Shown here one piece after another: positions 44,460-57,179 of a stretch of DNA of 64,000 nucleotides. The notes beneath the pieces are model-generated. The model had not been told where the DNA came from, did no database searches, and worked only from the letters and a program-made list of their open reading frames with translations. Source of the stretch: Tamarix chinensis (taxonomy: Eukaryota; Streptophyta; Magnoliopsida; Caryophyllales; Tamaricaceae); NCBI GenBank assembly GCA_030549775.1, contig CM060174.1, positions 27,098,117 to 27,162,116 on the forward strand. The letters run 5' to 3'. The position numbers and the translations under genes are program-made. Numbering within the stretch: the stretch's first letter is position 1; the number at the start of each line of letters is the position of its first letter.

Positions 44460-45650
44460 CACAATGATATGTTAGGTACAAATTACTCATTTACCCCTTA
44501 CTTATATAATTGCTAAGTCATCACTTCCTTGACAAATTACAATATTACCCTTAAGGTTGCATAATTATCAAATTACCCCTTACTCGGTTTATGTTACTAA
44601 GTTATCTCCTACGCTTTTTAGATTACCATTCACCCTTCATAATTGCTAACCTTAACATATTTCCCTTTTTGGTTGGTTAGATTACCAAATTACCCTTCTC
44701 CTTTGTTATAATTACTAAATTACCCTTGAGTTGGATAAATTACCAAATACCCTTCTTTATTATCATAATTACTATTTTTCCCCTTTGGTTGGTTAAATAA
44801 TTACTAATTTACCCTTTAGTCAGCTAAATTACCCTTCTTCATTATCATGATTACTATTTTGCCCCTTTAGTTGGATAAATTACCAAATTGCCCTTCTTCT
44901 TTATCATAATTACCATTTTACCGCTCTCAATTATTATAATTGCCATTTTACCCTTTTCAATTATTATAAATCCCAAATTACCTTCTTTATAATTACAATT
45001 ATTAATTTACCCTTCTTCATAATTATAATTACCAGTTTACCCTTCTCCATATATATAATTATTAATTTACCCTTCTCCATATTTATAATTATTAATTTAC
45101 CCTTCTCCATTTTTATAATTACTATATTTCCCTTCTCCATTATTAAAATTACCATAATGCCCTTTTATTGGTTAATTTACCAAATTACCCTTCTCTATTA
45201 TCATAATTATCCAATTACCCTTTTATAATAATAATTTAATTACCAATTTATCCTTCGTCGTTATCATTATTACCAAGTTACCATTTACTCCCAAGTTTGC
45301 CATAAATATCCTTTTAGTTTACAAAATTACCCTTCTACCCCTTACTTCCAAATTATCATAATATCCTTTTATTTACATAATTACCACAATACCCTTTTAC
45401 TTATAAAATTACCATAATACCCCTTTTGCTTTACAATTTACTATTTTACCCTTTTACCTCCAAACTTACCATTTTTATCTTTTCTTACAAAATTACCATT
45501 TTGCCCTTCTTTTCCAAAATTACCATATTACCCTTTCTCCCAAAATTACCATAATACCCCTTTACTTATAAAATTAGCATTTTTCCATTTGCTTATAAAA
45601 TTACCATATTACCCTTTTTACTCCCAAAATTACCACTTTGCCCCATTTAT
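44460..45650. repeat. Degenerate ATTACC/TACCCTT array in copy A
   Basis: About 1.2 kb of loosely periodic units like AATTACCAAATTACCCTTCT, spaced roughly 20-45 bp, interspersed with ATTATCATAATT. The same block is in copy B (about 50360-51550) and, reverse-complemented, in copy D (about 55350-56880). Confidence 0.8.
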
Positions 45651-48600
45651 TACACCTCTTTGATTAAATTAACATTACCACATGGAATAATAATATTAAT
45701 ACTCCATTAACAATATCCAACTCCACCAACTATTAAATTTTAACATAATACTTATTAGCACCCACACATGTTAGGCCATAATCTAGCACAAGGAATATTA
45801 CCAAAATGCCCCTAGGGCTCACAATAATAATATTCATGCATAAATGGTCACAATAACATAATATGACATGGATAAGTACTTTAACACTTTCATTAATAAT
45901 CAAATTTGTTCCTTAAGCAACATTTACACGCATAGCACATAAAAGAGTATACTTTCCTTTTGTATTAAACAATACAAGCAAACATATAAACTATACTAAT
46001 GACCATATATCAAACATAATAACATATTAAAAATCTTAATGTGTAAACATACGTTTATCCATGCGTTTAAGTGGGGTTTAACGATTACCTTAGATCCCAC
46101 AAAAATCAAATCTTACCGGTATCTCGGTTAAAGATTCAAGCTTTAAATAGAAAAATCAACACCTAAAAATAATATCAATGAAATAATTAATTGAGAAGTA
46201 AGAAAATCAAAGCATAAGACCTTATAAAAATTTCTCAATGAAATAATTAACTTAAATATTATTTTACTTTAAAATTTTTAATAAAAATGGTCCAATAATT
46301 GCAGCAACTCATCCTGCTTGTGCAGCATGAGCTGCATGCAAAAATAAAAGGAGGAAAGGCTCAAAGAGGGGGTGAAAAGAAGAATAATGGTTATTTTCGG
46401 GTTGGGGTCTTTAGGATAGAAAAGAAGGTAGATAGGGAAGGATTTAAGGTAAGGGAATGGTGCAGGAGTAAAGATGGGGTGTAGGTGGATTTTGGGGATT
46501 TCTTGTTGGCGGCCAAGGGCGGTGGAGGCGGTGGCGGCGAGGTGGGGAAGTTGGTTGTCGATGTGGGTTGAGGTGGAGGGGCTGAGAAGGAAGGAAAAGA
46601 GAAGGGAAAAATGAAGGGGGTGTAGGGGCTGGTTTCGGGAAAATAAGGTATGGGGTGGTAGAGGAGGTTGCAGGGAGGAGATTGGTGGTTTAGGTGGCAG
46701 CAGAGGTGGCTGGAAGGCGGCAAAAGGAAGGGTTGTAGGTGGGCTGCCGAGAAGAGAGAAAAACAGGAAGAAAAAGAAGAGGGGAGGAAGAGGGAGTTGT
46801 GGGGTGGCTTGGACGGTGTTGGGGTGGTGCAGGGCGGTAGTAGAAGGGTGCAAAAGGTAGCGTAGGGGCTTAGTGCAGCGGTTGGTGCGACGGAGGGTGG
46901 CAGCGTGCAAAAATAGGGGGAAAATGGAAGGAGAAGAAAGGAGAGAAGAGGGAGATCGGGGGTAAGGAGCTCGAAAGGATAGGGTAGAAAAAGGCTGAAG
47001 GGAAGAAGAAAAAGAAGAGGGAGGGTAAAGGGATAGGTGGCTAATCGGGTGGCAGTGTTTAGGGTCGCACGGGTGGTGGTAGAGTGGCAAGGAGGGGAGA
47101 CGAAGAGGGGGAAAAACAGAGTAGTGGGATGGTTTATAGGGCTGGACAGGTCCGAAAATAGGAAGAAAATGACGGGAGAGAAGGAGGGTAGGTGGTGGAA
47201 GCGATGGGTGTAGGTGGTGGAAATGGGCATGGTGTCGAACATGCAGGTGGTCGAGCATGGAGGTCGAAGAAGAAAGAAAGAAGGGAGAGGGAGGAAGACC
47301 AGGCCGACGTAGGGGAAAGAAAAAAAGAGGAGTTGGGCCAGCCCAGGGAGGAGAAGAAAGGAAAAGAAAGAAGAGGGTAGGGGCTGGGTCTGTTGATGCG
47401 TGTGGGGAGGGAGAACGGGCCTATGGCCTAAGCGGGGAGAGGATGAGGTTGGCCTGGCGGCCCAAATCCAGGAAAAGAAAAAGAAAAAGGGAAGTAAGGA
47501 GAAAAGGGAGAAAGAAAAGGAAAAATGGGGAAAGGGAAAAGGAAAAATAGGGAAACAAAATAATTTAATTTATAAAAATAATAAAATATAATATTTTTGA
47601 TAAGTTATTTAATTTAATAATTTAATATATTGGCATACAAAGGAAAATTTTAGTAAAATATTAGTTTACAAAATTATTTAAATAAAAATATATGATAAAA
47701 TGACAAAATATTTATTTTTAATTTATTAAATACTCCTATCCAAATTTACATACTCAAAAATCCATAAAATAAGTAAACTAAATAACTTTAAAAGCCAATT
47801 TATTTTAAATAAAAGCTATTTATTAAATTATAGGTTTTATAAAATTTTGGGGGATTATAGTTTTGCACGAAAAGTTTGAAAGGTTGCATGTGATGTATAA
47901 AGTCTGCATGGGTGTAAATATTACATATGGAAAGTTGATATGGGGTGTGAGGAAGGTAGTGGAAGTGTTGTTAGGTTGTTGAAATGCTTTGTATGAAAAA
48001 AAGTACGTGAGATAGTAATAAAGGTACATAGGAGACCGAGCTAGGGTGTGGCGTGACCACTTAGGGTTTTGTTGTCACAAGTGTACTTGGTGATTAAAGT
48101 GTGATGGTGAAGGTGGAATCTATGGTTTGTGATGGGTAGTGTGTTAAATAGTTTGAGCTATGTAAGGTGGAGTAGGATGGGCCATTTAGGTCTAAAATAG
48201 GGTTTCTAGGTAAAAACCCTAGAGGGAGGTGATGAGTGCATTAGAGGTGAAAAAGTAGCGGGTCTTGACCTACACACGTGGGAAATGGGCTCTAGTGTGA
48301 GTGTGGGTAATGAGGAAAAGAGGTAGGGTCGAGTGAGGAAATGCATGAGTCCCTTGATGTAGGACGAGACCTTTGAAAGATAAGCGTAGAGGGAGTTTAG
48401 TCATGCACGTCTAGGGTTAAATTCTGAATAAGACACTTTTGACATTAATCATGTAAAGTGAAAGAGTATTGAGCTAGACTGAGACCGATCCACTGGCATA
48501 ATAGTGGCCAGGTGCTAGAGTGCCCTGAAGACCGATCCACTGGCATAAATAGTGGTTAGTGTAACACCCCCAAAATTCACTACTGAAAAATTTCATTTTA

Positions 48601-49239
48601 TTAAAGATAATCGCGTAAGTAGGTTAATAAAATGTGAATTTTGGGAAGTATTACCGCCGCACTTAGTACCAGACCGGTTCACTCATACCGTTCCAGTACC
48701 AAGTGCTAAGGCTAAGAAAAGTAAAATACATTCTGAAAGAAATTCAACACTCATAAATTAGAGTAGCGCATCAAATCGTTTACAGGAATAAAATCCACCA
48801 ATGGTGGTTACTTTAACAACGTTAATATTTAAAACCAAGAATTTAAATGAGAAAGAGAAAAAGCTAACGATACCGGAAAATTCCTTACTCTCCTTCCCGT
48901 ACCCCCACTTGAGTAGCACCTGAAAATACCTGCAAGGGCACTGCCCATTGAATAGGCAGGGGCCCCATAAAGGGAATCCCTTCAGTACTACGGTACTGAG
49001 TAACCCTTTAATACCACACTTAAAGACAGACCCGCATACGGCACATAATGCAAGCTACACATATAAATAATGAGAGATGCATACATAACAATAACAAACA
49101 TAATACTTTATAAGACACGATCGATACTTTGGGCCTTAAGCCATGTCATAGTGTAAGATCAATACATTCGGGCCTTAAGCCATTATTCCATCATCATTCA
49201 ATCAATATTATATTTTATATCCATGTGAGTGCGAGAACC

Positions 49240-49690
49240 CCACTATTATAGCCGGTGGACCGGAAGTCAACACACAGGGTAGAACGCCTCTGACCACTAT
49301 TATTGCCGGTGGACCGGAAGGTAGACACATAGGGCAGAACGCACCTGACCACTATTATTTGCCGGTGGACCGGTCTGGCCCCGACTCACATGGTGTTCCA
49401 CTATAAGTGATTAGTATTTTTTTCATAACCTTATTCACATACATAACTGATTTTATTGAGCTCGGGACCCCCACTATTTTAGCCGGTGGACCGGAATATA
49501 TATAAAATCATCATCTAGGGCACAACGCTCCTGGCCACTATTATAACCGGTGGACCGGTACTCATAATCACATACCAGGGCAACACGCTCCTGGACCACT
49601 ATTATATCCGGTGGACCGATACTCAATATCACATACTAGGGCAACATGCTCCTGGACCACTATTATAACCGGTGGACCGGTACTCAATAT
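49240..49690. repeat. CCGGTGGACCGG palindrome array in copy B
   Basis: Seven units of CACTATTATAACCGGTGGACCGG at about 49238, 49293, 49349, 49471, 49535, 49599 and 49660. The last three are regular tandem units of about 61-63 bp that also contain AGGGCAACACGCTCCTGG. The core is a perfect 5-bp inverted repeat around GG. Confidence 0.85.
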
Positions 49691-52175
49691 CATAATCATC
49701 TGGGCCCGGCTCATTAATATTCCACTTTCAATAATAGTATCTTTCCTTTTATTTAATCAGCACATCAATCATATTTATTTTCCTCGAATGGGAGATCGAT
49801 AACCCGGGACACAAAGGTACACCGGTTGTACCGGTGCATATCAGCTACTCAGTACCCTTCAACCATGAACCCAAGGACGCAAAGGTACCCTGGTCGTACT
49901 GGTGCATAAAGCTAACTCAGTACCCTACCGACAAGGACACCTAATCCATAAGTATGCATACCCCCTAAATAGGTCCGTAGAGCTAGGAAGAGTAAGATAT
50001 AGGGCCTGGCTGGGGCACAAAGGCACACCAGCAAATACCAGAATAATCGTGGACTAAACCATGTCCTTAGGGTAGCGACCCCTAAGGAGTCACCATTCCC
50101 GATCTCGAGGTCTTTCACTTTAAGTAATAGTGTCTTAATTAAGGTGATCACGAAAAGCACGGTAATCAGATACTTATTCACTTTCAATCGTTCCGATATC
50201 ATTAGTCGATTCTTATTCAGATGATTATCCAGGATACCACAGAGAAATCATTAAGGCCATACTAATTATCAAATACTCTTACTTGGCTAATCAGCATTAT
50301 TTACTCATATTAATGTTCCACAATCTCAAGGACGTGTTAGGTACAAACTACTCATTTGCCCTTTACTTATATAATTGTTAAGTATCCATTCCTTACTTGA
50401 TAAATTACCACATTACCCTTAAGGTTGCATAATTACCAAATTACCCCTTGTCCACTTTAGATTACCAAATTGTCTCCTACACTTTTTAGATCACCATTCA
50501 CCCCTCATAATTACTACACTTATTATATTCCCCTTTTGGTTGGTTATATTACCAAATCGCCCTTCTCCTTTGTTATAATTACTAAATTGCCCCTTGGATA
50601 AATTACTAAATTACCCTCCTTCGTTATCATGATTACTATTTTGCCCCTTTAGTTGGTTAAATAATTATCACTTTACCCTTTAATCGGCTAAATTACCAAA
50701 TTGTCCCTTCAGTTGGATAAATTACCAAATTGTCCTTCTCCTTATCATAATTACCATTTTACCTTTCTCAATTATTTTAATTACCATTTACCCTTTTCCA
50801 TTATCATAAATTCCAAATTAACCTTCCTCATAATTAATTTACCCCTCTTCATAATTACAATCACCAATTTTACCCTTCTCCATATTTAAAATTACCATAA
50901 TGCCCTTTAATTGGTTAATTTACCAAATTACCCTTCTATAGCATCATACTTATCCAATTGCCCTTCTACAATCATAATTTAAGTTCTAAATTATCTTTTG
51001 TCGTTATCCTAATTACCACGTTACCCCTTACTCTCAAGTTTACCATAATATCCTTTTATTTACAAAATTACCATTTTACCCCTTACATCCAATTTTACCA
51101 TAATACCCTTTTATTTATGAAAACTACCACCATACATCTTTTACTTTACAAATTACTATTTTACCCTTTCACATCCAAGATTACCATCTTTATCTTTCCT
51201 TACATAATTACCATTTTGCCCTTCTTTCCCAAATTACCATATTACCCCTTTACTTATAAATTACCACTTCACCATTCACTTATAAAATTTACCATATTAC
51301 CCTTTACTTATGAAATTACGATTTTGCCCCTCTACCTCCAAAATTATCATAATGCCCTCCTTCATCCAAAATTACTATTTTACCCCTACTTCCAAAATTA
51401 CCATTTTACCCTTCTTTCTCACAACTTACAATTTTATCCTTTACTTGTAAATTATCATTTGGCCATTTAATCATAAAATTACCATATTATTCTTTTATCT
51501 CAAAAATTATCAAAATACCCTTTTCACTTATAAAATTTCCACTCAACCCCTTTATTCACCATTTTTATGAATTTACTAACACTACATAAAATAATGATAT
51601 TAATACTTCATTTTTATCATCTAAGTCCACCAACTTGTCATTTTTCAACATAATACTCATTAGCAACTACACACATTGATTTATATACCTCATAAGCATA
51701 ATTACTAAAATACCCTTAAACAATAACATCATTCATGCATTAGCAACATGATACATCATAAACAAGTATTTAACATTTCTATCCATATTCAAACTCCTTC
51801 TTTATTTAACATACCTACATATGGCACAAAAGTTATCATGTTTTTTCTTTTTATCAAACAATATAAGAAACCATATACATATCATGCTAAGCACACAAAA
51901 CATGCATAAAATCATACTAAACCCTTAATGTGCTAGCATACGTTTTTCCATATATTTAAGGGAGGATTAACGGTTACCTTAATCCCGCAAAATATCAAGT
52001 CTTACCAAGCATAATTAGCAACTCAACACCTAAAAATAATATCCATCATTATTGTTAGAAATAAGAAGTTAAAAAGGATAAAACTTTATAAAACAAATTT
52101 ATTTAATAATAATACACTTTAATTAAATATGGATATACCTCAAAACTTTTCCAAATTAAATCCAAAACAAGGGGG

Positions 52176-52199
52176 CTCACGCTGCACAGGCAGCGTGAG
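52176..52199 (-). other. Conserved 9-bp stem hairpin in copy B
   Basis: CTCACGCTG and CAGCGTGAG are separated by 6 nt. The same position in copy A (46308-46331) has CTCATCCTGC...GCAGCATGAG. In the inferred sense (minus) it lies about 75 nt downstream of a TATA-like CCTAAATACCC, so it would be in the transcribed R/U5 part. Confidence 0.55.
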
Positions 52200-55100
52200 T
52201 TTCATGCAAAAACCATGGGGGAAAAAGGCTCAAAGAGGGTGAAGGGAGCAAAATCCATTATTTTTGGGTTAGGGTATTTAGGCTAGAAAAGAAGGTAGTT
52301 GGGGGAGGTTCTAAGGCAAGTGAATGGTGCAGAAGTGAAGAGGGGGTGTAGGTGGAGGCTAAGGTTGGTTTCACGGCGGCATAGGGCGGTGGAGACGGCG
52401 GAGGCAAGGCAGCGAAGGTGGCTGCTGAAGTGGGTTGAGGTGGAAGGGTTGAGAAGGAAGGAAAAGTGGAGGGAAAAATGGAGGGGTGCAAGGGTTGGTT
52501 TCAGCCAACTAAGGCGTGGCGGTTGTAGAGGGGGTGGCAGGGTGTCGAACAGCGGGTTGGGTGGCGGCAGAGGTGGCCGGAAGGCGACGGAAGTGGCGAT
52601 TGCAGGTGGCTCGGCGGTAAGGGGGAAAAACTGGGGAGAAAAGAAAAGGGGTCGAGAAGGGAGGGAGTGTAGGGCTCGAGGGGTGGCGTGGTGGTGCAGG
52701 GTGGTAGTAGGTGGTGGCAGAAGGCGGCGCAGGGGCTGGGCTTGGTGATTCGAGCGGCGGAGGGTAGCGTAAAAAAGAAAAATGGGGAGCGAATGGGAGG
52801 AGGAAAAAAGAGAGAGGAGGGAGCTCGGGAAGGGGATGATAGGCTCAAAAAATGTGGTAATGAAGGGCTGGTGGGATGGAGAAAAAGAAGAGGGAGAAGA
52901 GAGGGGGCAGGGCTGGCCGCCGATCGTGCTGCAGGAGGCAGGTGGTGGTCGGGTGGCAGGGGAAGAGAGAGTAGAAGAAGGAAAGGGAGAGGGCATGCAG
53001 GGCTATGGTCCAAGGCCGGTTTGGCTCTAAAAGGGAAGGAAAACGACGGGGGAAGAGAGAGAGGGAGAGGGAGCAGGTGGTGGCGGCAGGCGGCCGTAGT
53101 TGCAGGGCTGGCATGGCGACGGGAGTGTGTCGGGCAGAGGTAGAGGAAGAGAGGAGAAGAGGGTTGGGCGAGCGGCTGAACCGACGTAAGAAAAGGAGGG
53201 AGCTGGCCGGTCCAGGGGAAAAATAAGGAGGCGTTTGGGCTGGTGTGCTGGGCGGCGTGCGCGAGGGAGAAGAGGGAGGAGGCGGGCTGAAGGCCTAGTG
53301 CGCAGGGGAGGGGGCTGGTCAGGCTGGGCGGACGACCCAAGGAGGAGGAAAAGGGAAAAGAAAAGAAGAAAGAGGGAGAAGGGAAAAAAGGGAATGGAAA
53401 ATAGGGAAAAATAAAATAAATTAATTTATGAAATCATAAAATGTAATATTCTTGATAATTTATTTAGTTCAATAATTTAATTCATTATAATCTAAAATAT
53501 TTTAGTTTAAAAAGGATAAAGTTGGTAAAATATTAGTTTGTAAAATTATTTAAATAAAATAATATGATAAATAGAAAAATATTTATTTTTAATTTATTAA
53601 ATACTCTTATCCAAATTTACATACTCTAAAATCCATACAATAATTAAAATAAATAATCTTAAAGCAATTTTATTCCAAATAAAAGTAATTTATTAAAATA
53701 TAAGTTTTCGAAAATTTTGGGGTATTACAGTTAGGGCATGTTGTCCTATGTACGACATATCTACTGGTTATAATAATGGAGGATCCCGAGCTCAATAAAC
53801 CAAACCCTGAATTTGCTAAGACACATAAAAGACACTAAGTAATTATAGTGGAACACCATGCGAGAAGGGGCCAGCCTGATCTACTGGCATATAATAGTGG
53901 TTAGGGTATGTTACCTTATAAGTGATCGATCTACCGGCTATAATAGTGGACAGGTGCTGAAGTGCCTTGGAGACCGATCCACCAGCTAAAATAGTGGGGT
54001 TTCTGTACTTGCATGGACTTGATAAAGAGTATGGTGTGGAATGAGTATCCATAAGAGATTGATTAAGTAATTAATCCAGACTATAAATGGCCTTCGATTA
54101 TTATTTCTCTGAAGTGATCATATATTGTTTTATTATTATCTGGTTTGAATTATGTGCTTATATGTGTTGGCCTTAGTGCACAATTACCTTTTTAGTACAT
54201 AGCGTACCGATCACTCTTTTTATGGGTGTTGTTCATTCCCATGAGTAGAAGGCCCTTCTGACTTTATACGGTTGGGCAATGTGTTTTTTGATGCCTTGGA
54301 TTCACAAGGCATCAGGTGAGGCTAAGTGTTGAGCATGTATTGGGCTCAAACATAAAGAGTAGCGTGACCAGATTCATTCTTCATGTTATTTTATTTCCTA
54401 CTGTTATTTCTTTTGTATCAGATTTACCCTTTTTATGATTTATTACCTTGTATTGAGTACTCTAGATGAAACTTTTATCGATTGTAAACTTTATTTCTCT
54501 TTTTGGAATTTTTAACCATGCACTCTGATTTATGATTCTTTTATGCCTACTCTAATTTTTATGTTATGATCCTTTTGTTTCCCCTTATGAACTCTTGGTT
54601 GAGGCATTAACTTAAGCTTAACAAATATCCTTTTTAGCCTTAGCACTTGTACTGTAACAATCAGAGTGAACTGTTCTGGTACTAAGTGTGGCAGTAACAT
54701 CCCTGAAATTCACAGGTTTTTAACTTAATTACTTTCGTTTTAAAAAAAATAGTAATTTTTGGGGTGTTACACCTACAACCACCTCTATCACCTCCACCAC
54801 CAACCTAGCCTCCATGCCATGAACTCCTTTACCCTACCTCCTCCCTACACGACCCCTAGTAGCCAACGCCCATTCTACCCTATAACCCTACTTCTTCTCC
54901 TTCTCTTCCCTTTGGCACCCGTACTACAACCACCCTTCCTTCGATCACCTCTTCCTCTCCCTTTCCTCCACTGCCACAGCTTCTCCCCACTTCTTATGGC
55001 CATTCACCCAACTTTTGCACCATCACTCATAGCCACCCGACACCATGTACACCTACCCTTCTCTCCTTCCTCTTATTCTTCTTCTTTTCTTCCTCTTCTT

Positions 55101-57179
55101 TCCCTTCTCTGTACCTTTCTCCCAGCAACTATGCCTCTACATTTAAACCACCTACACTACACCCCCAAAGACCAGCCATCTCCTCCCTCACCTCCTACAC
55201 CTAACAACTAAAATCCACACCTTCCATAACCACCTACAAACCCTTACCCTAGCCACCTTGCTTTCTTCCCCTTCCACTTCATTCATTTTGCATGGCTAAC
55301 ACTACACATATAATGTGAGATATGCTATGTATTTTTATGTATTTTGGGATAATATTTAAGTTATAAGGGTAGTTTGGTAATTTTATATTTAACAAATATT
55401 CTTAATAAGAATCATTCTTTCATTTATCTTAAATTAATATGGTATTTATGATATTATTTTTAAGTAAAAAAATTTATATAACAGAGCATAAGTATTTTTA
55501 GCCAATTATTGGTAAATTTTGGTTTTTCTAAAATTTGGTAATCTTTATACCCACTAAAATATATAGACCATCATATATTAGTACATTAGGGTTTTAAAAT
55601 ATGATTTGTGTAGATATGATGTGTTACAAATAATCCCATGATTATTAAAGTTATCTTGGAAAATGGAAAAAGAATGCATATTATCTTGTGTAAGAGATTA
55701 TGTGAGTTAAAGGGGGTGATTGAGAAGTGGTTTAATGTTGGGAAGTGATGATGTATGTTATGTATATATAAAGTGTTAGTATAAGTATGTATGGACACTT
55801 GTAGTAAAATTATTACTACTATAAGCACTAGGGAAATTTTGGTCCATTAGACACATCATGATATTTAACCCTAACAGGGATGCCTAATATGTTATAAATG
55901 TTGTTAAGAATGGATATAGGAGTTTGGTGTATTATAAATACATATGCTAGTAGGAATATCAATATTTTATGACCTAGTGGTATTTTAGTACTTTTAATGT
56001 TTGGTGGTGAACATCCTAATAAATATTCATGCTAAGTGTTATAGGATTTTGATAATGATAATAGGGATTTGTGGAATTAGAAAAACATGTTCCATCATGC
56101 ATTTTAATATTATATATCTGAGGGAAATTTCGGTAGTTTTGAATTTGCAATGGTGGTTATCCTAATAAATGTGTATGGTAAGTAATAATTGATGCTAAGT
56201 ATGAGAATAGGGGTTTGTGGTACTAATAACACATATTGGGCTTGAATATTAATAATATATGACCTAGGGGTATTTTGGTAATTTTGAATGCGTAATAGAT
56301 GTTATCCTAATTAATATGCATGATGAGTAATAATTGGTGCTAAATATGAGAAGATGGATTTATTGTATTAGTATCACCTAATTCAGTATGATAACCAATG
56401 TTATATTATCTAGGGGCATTTTAGTAATTGTACATTGTGATTAGTCTAATAAATATGCATGATAAGTATTCATAGATGTTAAATATAAGATTAGGAGCTT
56501 ACTATCTTAGTTTCACTTATTTGAGCATGATAATCAATAATACATGGTCTAGGGACATTTTGGTAATTTTACATGTACTATGGTGATTAACCTAATAAAC
56601 ATGCATGATAAACATTAATTGGTGATAAATATGAGAATATGAGTTTATTGCCTTAGTATCACCCAATTCAGTATGATTATAAATATTGTAGGGTCTAGAG
56701 GTATTTTAATAATTTGGAGTGTCCCATGATGAATATGCTAATGAATATACATGATATATGATGTTTGTTATCAAGCATGAGTATAGGGGTCTTGATGTAT
56801 TAGATGTGCATGTTTTAGCATAATTATTACTATTTCATAGTTTAAGGGTATTTTGGTAAATTGGGGTATGCTATGATATTATTCTCATAAACATGCAAAA
56901 AGTGCATTAATTATTGATTAAGCATGAGAATGTGTTTGGTTTTTCTGGAAGCGCATGTTAGGGTTTTATGTCCAAAATGGTCATCTGGTGTGCTAGGAAA
57001 CTTAAATTCATGATCAATAGTTTAATTATAGTGTGTTATCCTTTTTTATGACAAGTTAATAAAATAAAATGAAATTTGTGATGGTAATGGATGGTAAGGA
57101 GGTAACCTTAGCCTCAAGTCACTACTCTAAAGACGTGGTTTAGCCCACAATTATTATGGATTTTGCTGGTGTGCCTTAG

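Larger units (their letters stand above)
42716..47859 (-). mobile_element. Giant solo LTR, copy A, 5144 bp
   Basis: Plus strand begins TGTAATACCCTC and ends GGGGGATTATA (a decayed GGGGTATTACA). Perfect 5-bp target duplication GTTTT at 42711-42715 and 47860-47864. Order on the plus strand: terminal hairpin (42716-42825), box ACCAGACCGGTTTACTC (about 42825), GAGTAGCACCTGAAA (about 43051), six CACTATTAT...CCGGTGG units (43405-43770), a degenerate ATTACCC array (44460-45650), a GC-rich purine-biased block (46300-47560) and an AT-rich end. No pol, gag or integrase motif. The minus-strand sense is inferred from relatives with TATA boxes. Confidence 0.8.
48560..53729 (-). mobile_element. Giant solo LTR, copy B, 5170 bp
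   Basis: Plus strand begins TGTAACACCCCC and ends TTTTGGGGTATTACA. Perfect 5-bp target duplication GTTAG at 48555-48559 and 53730-53734. Colinear with copy A over its full length: hairpin, ACCAGACCGGTTCACTC (about 48668), seven CCGGTGGACCGG units (49240-49690), ATTACCC array (50360-51550), GC-rich block (52258-53400). It carries no coding domain. Because A and B have different target duplications they are separate insertions, not the two LTRs of one element. Confidence 0.88.
47865..54771 (+). mobile_element. Giant LTR family copy C, split by copy B
   Basis: The two parts are 47865-48559 and 53735-54771; removing copy B and one GTTAG rejoins TAATAGTGGTTAG|GGCATG. In plus orientation it has GACCGATCCACTGG...ATAGTGG units on both sides of the insertion, the box CTTAGCACTTGTACTG...TGGTACTAAGTGTGGCAGTAAC near 54640-54700, and ends TTTTTGGGGTGTTACA at 54771. 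The left part resembles 63790-63935 (for example GTATGAAAA...AGTACGTG, ...AGAGACC). Its left end is missing at the insertion point of copy A. Confidence 0.65.

Noticed and set aside
46278..47258. 326-codon open frame on the minus strand as a gene
   Set aside because: Low-complexity P/S/L/H composition in a strand-biased LTR block, with overlapping long frames in other phases and on the other strand. The frame is not kept in copy B and no domain is seen.
52501..53340. 279-codon minus-strand frame and overlapping plus-strand frames
   Set aside because: Same GC-rich LTR block as above; frames coexist on both strands because stop codons are rare in this composition.
42716..53729. Copies A and B as the two LTRs of a single element with a 700-bp interior
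   Set aside because: Each copy has its own perfect and different 5-bp target duplication, and the sequence between them is part of copy C, with no PBS or PPT next to the ends.
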